Shown here: in pieces, positions 1 through 5,788 of the stretch | Layout of the letters: each line of letters starts with the position of its first letter | Numbering within the stretch: position 1 is the first letter of the stretch | Assembly (NCBI GenBank): GCA_947629805.1 | Contig: CANRFE010000030.1 | Location: 1-12,423, forward strand | DNA: 12,423 bases | From: an uncultured Clostridia bacterium | GTDB lineage: Bacteria; Bacillota; Clostridia; TANB77; CAG-508 | Direction: 5' to 3' | Notes under the pieces: model-generated | Told to the model about the DNA's origin: nothing | Database searches by the model: none | The model's input: only the letters and a program-made list of their open reading frames with translations | Translations under genes and position numbers: made by a program

Positions 1-2
1 CT

Positions 3-968
3 ATTTCTGCCTTAGTTTTATTTACTGTTTTAATGTTTAGTGTTATTTTAATGGGGGCTTATTTTACTATTAGTACAAAGCAAAGAACACAAATAAAAAG
101 TGACATGAGGATTCAAGATTTATATGGAAAGGATGTAGAAAAAGTAGATCAAGTGTACGACCAGTTAGTGAATATTCAAACATTTGATTATACAGGACAA
201 GTACAAACTTATCAAGTTCCTGTAACAGGAAATTACCTTTTAGAAGTATATGGTGCGCAAGGAGGAAGTGTTACTTCGCAGGTTAATGATTATGCGCAAA
301 ATAATGGTTATATGACATACAATGGAGGAAAGGGAGGTTATTCTCAAGGAATTGCTTATTTACAAGCAGGGCAAACATTATATATATACGTAGGAGGGCA
401 AGGAACAGGAGCACTTAAAATAGGGGAAAATTTAACAGGAGGTTTTAATGGAGGAGGAAACGTTACAGGTGTGTCTACGGTTAATCACATGAATGCTAGT
501 GGTGGCGGTGCAACCCACATTGCAACTAAAGACGGCCTTTTATCAACCTTAGAAGACTATAAAGAAAATATTTTAATTGTAGCCGGAGGTGGCGGCGGTG
601 CAAAAAACCAACGCAACCATACTTATAGTACAGGAGCAAGATGGGGACATGGTGGTGCCGGTGGTGGAACTTCTGGAGGAGGACCTATCATTTATCAATA
701 TGATTTAGATGATACTTTTACGAGTGAAGAAAATGAACCGTTTACAGAGATTACAAATTGTGCAGGAACACAAACAACTGGAGCTGCTTTTGGAAAAGGA
801 GCAGATACTAGGGGATATTCAGCCGGAGGTGGCGGATTTTACGGAGGTGCTGCTAATGCGGCAGGCGGCGGAGGATCTGGCTATATTGCCAACTTAAAAA
901 GTGCAACTACTAGAAGTGGAGTAAGAAGTGGAGACGGATATGCTAAAATAACATTCTATGGAAACTAA
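3..968 (+). CDS. Membrane-anchored glycine-rich domain protein, 5' end missing
   Basis: The frame is open from the left edge, so the true start lies outside the window. The ATG at 33 falls inside the hydrophobic segment and is unlikely to be the start. The visible N-terminus (ISALVLFTVLMFSVILMGAY) is one membrane-spanning stretch followed by a charged helix (KSDMRIQDLYGKDVEKVDQVY), which resembles a type IV prepilin-like leader. From about base 183 to the end it is a glycine-rich domain of the type Pfam calls Gly_rich / ALK_LTK_GRD. It opens with FDYTGQVQTYQVP and LEVYGAQGG, then GGKGGYSQG, YVGGQGTG, GGATHIATKDG, ILIVAGGGGGA, GGAGGGTSGGG, GGGGFYGG and GGGGSGYI, and closes with GDGYAKITFYG. 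In animal ALK/LTK kinases this fold packs polyglycine helices around a beta-sandwich. The likely role is an exported, surface-anchored structural or binding protein; that is inference. A terminator follows directly. Confidence 0.85.
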   Translation: MSALVLFTVLMFSVILMGAYFTISTKQRTQIKSDMRIQDLYGKDVEKVDQVYDQLVNIQTFDYTGQVQTYQVPVTGNYLLEVYGAQGGSVTSQVNDYAQNNGYMTYNGGKGGYSQGIAYLQAGQTLYIYVGGQGTGALKIGENLTGGFNGGGNVTGVSTVNHMNASGGGATHIATKDGLLSTLEDYKENILIVAGGGGGAKNQRNHTYSTGARWGHGGAGGGTSGGGPIIYQYDLDDTFTSEENEPFTEITNCAGTQTTGAAFGKGADTRGYSAGGGGFYGGAANAAGGGGSGYIANLKSATTRSGVRSGDGYAKITFYGN

Positions 969-973
969 TCATG

Positions 974-1015
974 AAAAATAAAATTGATACCATTCCTATC
1001 AATTTTATTTTTTTT
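974..1015 (+). terminator. Rho-independent terminator after the glycine-rich gene
   Basis: A perfect 16-base-pair stem pairs bases 974-989 with 997-1012 around a 7-base loop (ccattcc). The upper stem is aaaattgata/tatcaatttt, and the right arm runs into a T-rich stretch. It lies six bases after the stop at 968 and separates the glycine-rich gene from the min operon. Confidence 0.85.
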
Positions 1016-1025
1016 ATTCATTTCA

Positions 1026-1054
1026 TTGACTTTTTGCACTTTTCATTATATGAT
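1026..1054 (+). promoter_or_regulatory. Sigma-A type promoter of minD-minE-rodA
   Basis: The -35 box TTGACT (1026-1031) and the -10 box TATGAT (1049-1054) are separated by exactly 17 bases, close to the vegetative consensus. The leader to the minD ATG is about 55 bases. The 9-mer tgcactttt occurs inside the spacer (1035-1043) and again downstream (1071-1079), 36 bases apart; this may be chance. There is no room for minC between this promoter and minD. Confidence 0.75.
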
Positions 1055-1115
1055 ATACGCATTAATAATATGCACTTTTTATAAAAAGAACTGAAATGTT
1101 CAAGGAGGAAAAAAT

Positions 1116-1910
1116 ATGGGAGAGGTTATCGTTATTACATCAGGAAAAGGTGGCGTTGGAAAGACAACCACAACAGCCAATTTAGGTTCAGCCTTAGCAC
1201 TAAAAGGAAAAAAAGTAGTATTGGTAGATACTGATATTGGACTTCGTAACTTAGATGTCGTTATGGGGCTAGAAAATAGAATTGTCTATGATATCGTTGA
1301 CGTGGTAGAAGAAAAATGCAAATTAAGACAAGCCTTAATTAAAGACAAACGTTTTAATGAACTATTCTTACTTCCAGCAGCGCAAACAAGAGATAAAAGT
1401 GCAGTAAATGAAGAACAAATGAAAGAATTAACCGGAAAACTAAAAGAAGAATTTGATTATATTTTAATTGACTGTCCAGCAGGAATTGAACAAGGTTTCA
1501 AAAATGCAATTGCTGGAGCAGATCGAGCAGTTGTTGTTACAACAGCAGAAATTTCTGCCATTCGTGATGCCGATAGAATTATAGGCTTACTAGAATCTTC
1601 AGAAATTAAAAACCCAGAATTAGTAATTAATCGTTTACGTCCCAACATGGTAAAAAAGGGAGAAATGATGGACGTAGAAGATATTGTAGATTTATTATCT
1701 ATTGAATTAATTGGTGTTGTACCAGATGACGAATATATTATTACACAAACCAATAAAGGAGAACCCGTTGTATCGAACCATAGAGCTCCTTCAGGAAAAG
1801 CTTATACCGAAATTGCAAGAAGAATTTTAGGAGAAAATATAGAAGTTTCAATCCCGGGAAGAGAGAAAGGTTTTTTAGCAAAATTAAAAAATATGTTCTC
1901 AAAAAAATAG
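1116..1910 (+). CDS. minD: Septum site-determining ATPase MinD
   Basis: MinD is a membrane-cycling ATPase that, with its partners, restricts FtsZ ring assembly to the right site. The 264-residue length is normal for the family. The deviant Walker A motif GKGGVGKTT is at residues 10-18, with the signature lysine K11 and K16. The VDTDIGLRNLD segment follows at 38-47, and the Walker B region ILIDCPAG is at 116-123. The last dozen residues (GFLAKLKNMFSKK) form the amphipathic membrane-targeting helix. The start is set by a strong caaggaggaa ribosome site six bases before the ATG. It is the first gene of an operon with minE and rodA. In many bacteria minC directly precedes minD, but here a terminator and a promoter occupy that place. 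Identification is secure. Confidence 0.97.
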   Translation: MGEVIVITSGKGGVGKTTTTANLGSALALKGKKVVLVDTDIGLRNLDVVMGLENRIVYDIVDVVEEKCKLRQALIKDKRFNELFLLPAAQTRDKSAVNEEQMKELTGKLKEEFDYILIDCPAGIEQGFKNAIAGADRAVVVTTAEISAIRDADRIIGLLESSEIKNPELVINRLRPNMVKKGEMMDVEDIVDLLSIELIGVVPDDEYIITQTNKGEPVVSNHRAPSGKAYTEIARRILGENIEVSIPGREKGFLAKLKNMFSKK

Positions 1911-1938
1911 ACAAAAATGAAATAACGGAGGAAATAGG

Positions 1939-2526
1939 ATGTTCGATCATATTGTAAAATTTTTTAAGAAATTTGTAAAAGAAGAAAAAAAAGATTCCAA
2001 AGATACAGCAAAAGAAAGATTACATTTAGTATTAATGCAAGATAGAGCAAATGTGTCAGCAGATTTTATGGAGTTAATGAAACAAGAAATTATTGAGGTC
2101 ATTAAAAAATATATTGATGTAGATGAAAATTCTATTGATGTAAAACTTACCAATAAAGTCAATAGCGATGGAACAACAGGTGCTCCTATTTTATATGCCA
2201 ATATTCCAATCTTAAATGTAAAAGATGATACAAAACAAATTCATATTGAAAGAAAGAAAGAGAGTCAAGAAGAACAAAAACAAGTAGAAAAAGAAGAAGC
2301 GAAGAAAGAAAAACCAGAAGAACCAAAACAACAAGAAAAACAACCAGAAGAGAAAAAGCAAGAAGAGCAATCAGAAAAGAAAGAACCAGAAGAAAAGAAA
2401 GAAGAAGGCAAAGAGGAGACAGAAGAAATAAAAAAAGAGGATAAAATAGAAGAAAAAAAAGAAGAATTCGTAGAAGAAAACAAAGAAAAAAGTGAAAATT
2501 CAAATGAACAAGAGGGTAAAGAATGA
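1939..2526 (+). CDS. minE: MinE topological specificity factor with a long charged C-terminal tail
   Basis: MinE stimulates the MinD ATPase and drives Min dynamics on the membrane. Residues 1-13 (MFDHIVKFFKKFV) match the amphipathic membrane-targeting start. Residues 23-60 (TAKERLHLVLMQDRA, then a helix ending EVIKKYIDVD) match the anti-MinCD and MinD-contact region. Residues 66-93 complete the beta-stranded dimer domain (IDVKL, ILYANIPIL). Ordinary MinE ends near residue 90. This one runs to 195, because residues from about 105 onward are an almost pure Glu/Lys/Gln low-complexity tail, presumably disordered or a charged single helix. The ribosome site is ggagg at 1927-1931, and the gap after minD is 28 bases. 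The stop overlaps the rodA start as ATGA (2523-2526), suggesting translational coupling. The MinE core is clear; the role of the tail is unknown. Confidence 0.92.
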   Translation: MFDHIVKFFKKFVKEEKKDSKDTAKERLHLVLMQDRANVSADFMELMKQEIIEVIKKYIDVDENSIDVKLTNKVNSDGTTGAPILYANIPILNVKDDTKQIHIERKKESQEEQKQVEKEEAKKEKPEEPKQQEKQPEEKKQEEQSEKKEPEEKKEEGKEETEEIKKEDKIEEKKEEFVEENKEKSENSNEQEGKE

Positions 2527-3629
2527 AAAAAAGAATCTTAAAAAATATAGAGTGGGGAATTTTAATTTGTGTTATTCTATTAATTCTTATAGGAATTATT
2601 GCTTTATATTCTGCAACACAAGAAACAACAGAGCAAGAATTGAAAAAACAAATCATATGGTTACTCATTAGTATTCCTATTGTTATTTTAGTAACTTGTG
2701 TAAATTATGAGGTGATTGCAAAAATATCACCAATTTTTTATGTCTTTTTTCTTGCTTTGCTGGTGGGAGTTCTTTTTACAGAGCCAGTAAATGGAGCTAC
2801 TAGTTGGTTCGAAATAGGTGCTTTTTCTTTTCAACCATCGGAATTTGCTAAAATATTTGTTATTCTAACCTTTTCTCTTGTTATTACAAAAATACAAACA
2901 AGAGGAAGAAATGAAATTAGTAGACCCACTAGATTATGCTTAGCATTACTTGTTATTGCAGTACCCGTATTGTTAATTGTAAAACAACCAGACTATGGAA
3001 CAGCTTTAGCATTTTTAGTAGCTACGGTGTTTATTTTGTTTGTGGCAGGCATAAAAAAAAGATATATTATTGCTTCTCTTTTAATTGTAGGAATTAGTAT
3101 ACCATTATTGTATTTTTTTGTTTTACCAGAACATGCAAAAACAAGAATTGATGTGTTCTTAAATCCCAATTTAGATCCAAGAGGAGCAGGTTATAATGTG
3201 ATTCAATCGAAATTGGCCATTGGTTCGGGACAATTATTTGGTATGGGCATATTAAAAGGAAATCAAACACAATTAGGTTTCTTATACCCTAAAACAACAG
3301 ATTTTATCTTTTCTGTTATTGGGGAGGAAATGGGGTTTGTTGTAGCAGCAGGAATTGTCTTTCTTTATGTATTGTTAATTACCAAAACAATTTATGTGGC
3401 AAAAACCGCCAAAGATGATTTGGGTTCTTATATTGCTATGGGAATTGCAGGAATTTTTTTATTTCACATGGTAGAAAATATAGGAATGACCATTGGTTTA
3501 TTACCTATTACAGGAGTGCCCCTTCCTTTTGTTAGTTATGGAGGAAGTTCCCTATTAACGAATTTGATTTTAATTGCTTTATTATTAAATATTAGTGGAA
3601 GAAGACAAAAAGCAATTTTTGTGGAATGA
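2523..3629 (+). CDS. rodA: RodA-type SEDS peptidoglycan glycosyltransferase
   Basis: This is a polytopic membrane protein of 368 residues with about ten hydrophobic segments, the size of RodA/FtsW. SEDS proteins polymerise lipid II into glycan strands together with a class B penicillin-binding protein. Family motifs are in order: GATSWFEIG...FQPSEFAK (91-110), KQPDYGTAL (154-162), DPRGAGYNVIQSKLAIGSG (218-236), KTTDFIFSVIGEE (257-269), and GLLPITGVPLPFVSYGGSS (325-343). D260 in TDFIF is the acidic residue regarded as essential in the family. RodA is preferred over FtsW because of the short N-terminus and the gene order after minDE, common in clostridia, but FtsW cannot be excluded by motif alone. 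The start overlaps the minE stop by four bases, with only a weak agaggg site inside minE, so translation probably depends on coupling. A terminator hairpin begins at the stop. Confidence 0.9.
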   Translation: MKKRILKNIEWGILICVILLILIGIIALYSATQETTEQELKKQIIWLLISIPIVILVTCVNYEVIAKISPIFYVFFLALLVGVLFTEPVNGATSWFEIGAFSFQPSEFAKIFVILTFSLVITKIQTRGRNEISRPTRLCLALLVIAVPVLLIVKQPDYGTALAFLVATVFILFVAGIKKRYIIASLLIVGISIPLLYFFVLPEHAKTRIDVFLNPNLDPRGAGYNVIQSKLAIGSGQLFGMGILKGNQTQLGFLYPKTTDFIFSVIGEEMGFVVAAGIVFLYVLLITKTIYVAKTAKDDLGSYIAMGIAGIFLFHMVENIGMTIGLLPITGVPLPFVSYGGSSLLTNLILIALLLNISGRRQKAIFVE

Positions 3630-3655
3630 AAAATGAGGGTTTTCCCTCATTTTTT
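3629..3655 (+). terminator. Terminator of the minD-minE-rodA operon
   Basis: An 11-base-pair stem (3629-3639 with 3644-3654) has a core of atgaggg/ccctcat and a tttt loop, followed by T residues. The left arm includes the last base of the rodA stop codon. Confidence 0.88.
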
Positions 3656-3694
3656 AGCTTTTGAAAAGAAAAACTAGTATTTTTTTAGAGATTT

Positions 3695-3703
3695 TGCTAT
3701 AAT
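3695..3703 (+). promoter_or_regulatory. Extended -10 promoter of dusB
   Basis: A perfect TATAAT (3698-3703) is preceded by TGC (3695-3697), an extended -10 element. No good -35 box sits 17 bases upstream (tagtat at 3675-3680), so recognition would rest on the extended -10. It lies 24 bases before the dusB ATG, after the operon terminator. Confidence 0.65.
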
Positions 3704-3727
3704 AAAGCAATAAAAAAGGAGAAAACA

Positions 3728-4705
3728 ATGTACGTAAAACCATTAAAAATAGGAAAGGTAACCATACCCAATAATATCTTTCTTGCTCCTATGGCAGGAA
3801 TTAGCGACAAATCTTTTCGTAGAATTTGTAAAAATTATGGAGCAGGCTTAGTATGTACAGAAATGGTAAGTAGTAAAGGCTTATATTATAAGGATGAAAA
3901 AACAAAACAGCTTCTAAATACAACAGAAGAAAAAAGACCAATTTCTATGCAAATTTTTGGAAGTGATGTGGAGACTATGGGGTATGCCGCAGAATATGTT
4001 TCAAAATTAGCAGATATTGTAGATATCAATATGGGATGTCCAGCACCTAAGGTAGTAAAAAATGGAGATGGAAGTAAGTTATTATTAAATTTAGAATTAG
4101 CAGAACAAATTGTAAAAGAAGTGGTAAAAAAATCTACTGTACCAGTTAGTGTAAAAATAAGAAAAGGATGGGACGAGGAACATATTGTAGCAGTAGAAAT
4201 AGCCAAAAAAATAGAACAGGTGGGAGCTTCTTGTATTATTGTACACGGAAGAACAAGGCAAGAATTTTATAGCAAAAAGGCAGATTGGGAAATTATTAAG
4301 GAAGTAAAACAAAATGTTTCCATACCTGTTATTGGAAATGGGGACATAAAAACAAAAGAAGATGCCTTAAAAATGTTTGAAATGACAGGTTGTGATGGTA
4401 TTATGATAGGAAGAGCAAGTATAGGAAAACCTTGGATTTTTGAAGAAATTCTTTCTTATTTAGAACAAAAGGAACCAAGAAAAATAGAAAGCCAAGAAAA
4501 ATTACAAACAATTTTACAACATATTGAATGGGAAGTAGAAGAAAAAGGAGAAAAGATAGGAATAAAAGAATTAAGAAAGCATATAGTAGCCTATATAAAA
4601 AATATGCCGAATGCTAGCAGCATAAGAGAACAAATAAATCAAATAGATACAAAGCAAAAACTTATTACTTGTTTAAAAGAATACTTCCTAGGACTTAGCA
4701 TATAA
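3728..4705 (+). CDS. dusB: tRNA-dihydrouridine synthase, DusB type
   Basis: This FMN enzyme reduces specific uridines in the tRNA D-loop to dihydrouridine using NAD(P)H. The 325 residues fit bacterial DusB, with a TIM-barrel first and a helical tRNA-binding domain from about residue 245. The early motif FLAPMAGISDKSFR is at 18-31. The catalytic region DINMGCPAPKVVKNGDGSKL is at 99-118, with the proton-donating cysteine C104. FMN-binding elements are SVKIRKGW (141-148, with K143), VHGRTR (172-177, with H173), IGNGDI (202-207) and IGRASIGKPW (227-236). The NMGCPAPKV...GDG pattern points to DusB rather than DusA or DusC. The start has an aaggag site six bases upstream. It is transcribed alone, between its own promoter and terminator. 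Confidence is high. Confidence 0.95.
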   Translation: MYVKPLKIGKVTIPNNIFLAPMAGISDKSFRRICKNYGAGLVCTEMVSSKGLYYKDEKTKQLLNTTEEKRPISMQIFGSDVETMGYAAEYVSKLADIVDINMGCPAPKVVKNGDGSKLLLNLELAEQIVKEVVKKSTVPVSVKIRKGWDEEHIVAVEIAKKIEQVGASCIIVHGRTRQEFYSKKADWEIIKEVKQNVSIPVIGNGDIKTKEDALKMFEMTGCDGIMIGRASIGKPWIFEEILSYLEQKEPRKIESQEKLQTILQHIEWEVEEKGEKIGIKELRKHIVAYIKNMPNASSIREQINQIDTKQKLITCLKEYFLGLSI

Positions 4706-4706
4706 T

Positions 4707-4739
4707 AAAAAAGAATAGTAAACCACTATTCTTTTTTTT
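4707..4739 (+). terminator. Terminator of dusB, abutting the next ribosome site
   Basis: A 13-base-pair stem (4707-4719 with 4725-4737) contains agaatagt/actattct, has the loop aaacc, and runs into eight T residues. The next gene's ribosome site (aaagga at 4742-4747) begins only a few bases later, which leaves no space for a promoter in between. Confidence 0.85.
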
Positions 4740-4753
4740 AGAAAGGAGAAAAA

Positions 4754-5257
4754 ATGAAAACGAAAAAAAAGATTCTCTTCGTATGTATTTTCATGCTTCT
4801 TATTTTCCTCATTCTTTTTTTGCTTTTTTATTATAAAAATAAGAAAACAGGAAATACTATATTTAACCAATCGGAAGAAAAAATAATAGAAACAGTCTTA
4901 AATATGGTAGCTTACGAAGCAAAACTAGATGTTACAATAGAAACCAATAAAAATAAAACACAATATAGAATAGAACAAAGTATGAAAAATGGTATCTCCA
5001 AACAAGAAGTATTAGAACCAGAAAATATTGCAGGTGTTATTACAGAATATGATGGAACAAATTTGAAAATAAAAAATAATAAATTAAATTTAGAAACTAC
5101 TTTTGAAAATTATCAGTACATGGTAGAAAACAGATTATGGTTAGACTCCTTTGTACAAGAAGATAAAAAAACAGGAAAACCAATTAAAATGATAGTGCAA
5201 GATATTAACCAAAAAACGCTAGTCTACATATTATATACTGAGATAAAAATCTCGTAG
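4754..5257 (+). CDS. Small membrane-anchored protein, possibly YdcC/GerS (LolA-like) related
   Basis: The protein has 167 residues with a basic start (MKTKKK) and a single hydrophobic segment at about 7-27, then a hydrophilic domain expected outside the membrane. C11 does not sit in a proper lipobox, so this is not a typical lipoprotein. The region IEQSMKNGISKQEVLEPENIAG (73-94), followed by YDGTNLKIKNNKLNL (99-113) and ENYQYMVENRLWLDSF (118-133), reads like beta-strands of LolA-fold sporulation proteins such as B. subtilis YdcC or C. difficile GerS. In those species the genes sit next to alr, and in Bacillus also mazEF. The mazF gene directly downstream fits that order. This family link is my inference from pattern and context. 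The ribosome site gaaaggag is clear. Expression is odd: the dusB terminator ends 14 bases before the ATG. A TATAAT at 4701-4706 lacks a good -35. Confidence 0.75.
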   Translation: MKTKKKILFVCIFMLLIFLILFLLFYYKNKKTGNTIFNQSEEKIIETVLNMVAYEAKLDVTIETNKNKTQYRIEQSMKNGISKQEVLEPENIAGVITEYDGTNLKIKNNKLNLETTFENYQYMVENRLWLDSFVQEDKKTGKPIKMIVQDINQKTLVYILYTEIKIS

Positions 5258-5323
5258 AAAATATTTCAAATATAGCTAAATAAGAAACTTTCGATATGGA
5301 AAAATAGTAGGAGTGATCAACAA

Positions 5324-5674
5324 ATGGTAATAAAAAGAGGAGATATGTTTTATGCAGATTTAAGTCCAGTCGTAGGTTCAGAACAAGGTGGAATAAGGCC
5401 AGTTATTATTATTCAAAATGATATTGGAAATAAACACAGCCCAACCGTTATTGCAGCAGCCATTACATCGCAAACCGGAAAAAACAAATTGCCAACCCAT
5501 ATTGAAATAGGTACAAAAGATAGTGGACTAAAAGCAGATTCCATTGTGCTTACCGAGCAAATTAGAACAATTGACAAAAGTAGATTAAAAGAAAAAATAG
5601 GGCATATCAATGATCATGTAGTAATGAATAAAATCAATAATGCATTAGGTGTTAGTTTTGGCTTAGATGAGTAA
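5324..5674 (+). CDS. mazF: MazF/NdoA-type mRNA endoribonuclease toxin
   Basis: The protein has 116 residues, the same length as B. subtilis NdoA (MazF/EndoA), and the first 40 residues follow it almost position by position (KRGD, ADLSPVVGSEQGG, RPV, IQNDIGN). Family knowledge: this ribonuclease cuts single-stranded RNA at short U-containing sites and is neutralised by a small ribbon-helix-helix antitoxin. The catalytic residues known from B. subtilis MazF appear intact: R25 in GGIRPV and T48 in AAAITSQ. The strand region TEQIRTIDKSRL is at 77-88. The start follows an aggagtga site eight bases upstream. No antitoxin gene is adjacent: the 66-base gap upstream is too short and the downstream side holds a terminator. 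It probably shares a transcript with the membrane protein gene before it, since I see no good promoter in the gap. Confidence 0.96.
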   Translation: MVIKRGDMFYADLSPVVGSEQGGIRPVIIIQNDIGNKHSPTVIAAAITSQTGKNKLPTHIEIGTKDSGLKADSIVLTEQIRTIDKSRLKEKIGHINDHVVMNKINNALGVSFGLDE

Positions 5675-5712
5675 AAACCCCCCTCAATGACAAGTGTCAA
5701 GAGGGGGTTTTT
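5673..5712 (+). terminator. Terminator after mazF
   Basis: A strong hairpin pairs ccccctc (5679-5685) with gaggggg (5701-5707), flanked by A5 and T5 tracts that extend the pairing past one unpaired C. The loop contains a second small stem, tgac (5688-5691) with gtca (5696-5699). The left arm begins in the mazF stop codon. Confidence 0.9.
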
Positions 5713-5727
5713 GCTCTTCTTTTTTTC

Positions 5728-5756
5728 TTGCAATGTTTTTTTCTATATGGTATGAT
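5728..5756 (+). promoter_or_regulatory. Promoter of the HD-GYP gene
   Basis: The boxes TTGCAA (5728-5733) and TATGAT (5751-5756) have a 17-base spacer, and TGG directly before the -10 gives an extended -10. The promoter sits just past the mazF terminator, 33 bases before the GTG start. Confidence 0.75.
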
Positions 5757-5788
5757 AAAAATAGAACAAAAGAAAGGAATATAGAAAA

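Noticed and set aside
709..897. 62-codon plus-strand frame inside the glycine-rich gene
   Set aside because: It lies wholly within a well-supported gene in another frame and lacks a ribosome site and any recognisable sequence.
2265..2483. Repetitive gaagaaaa-type sequence considered as a tandem repeat or CRISPR-like array
   Set aside because: There is no fixed unit length, no spacers and no conserved repeat. It is codon-level low complexity inside minE.
2186..2668. 160-codon open frame on the minus strand, rich in Leu and Phe
   Set aside because: It is the complement of the Glu/Lys-rich minE tail and the start of rodA. The composition follows from the purine bias of the real genes, and no ribosome site or promoter supports it.
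5413..5610. 65-codon minus-strand frame inside mazF, considered as a hidden antitoxin
   Set aside because: It has no ribosome site, does not resemble ribbon-helix-helix or MazE antitoxins, and its hydrophobic composition fits a complement shadow.
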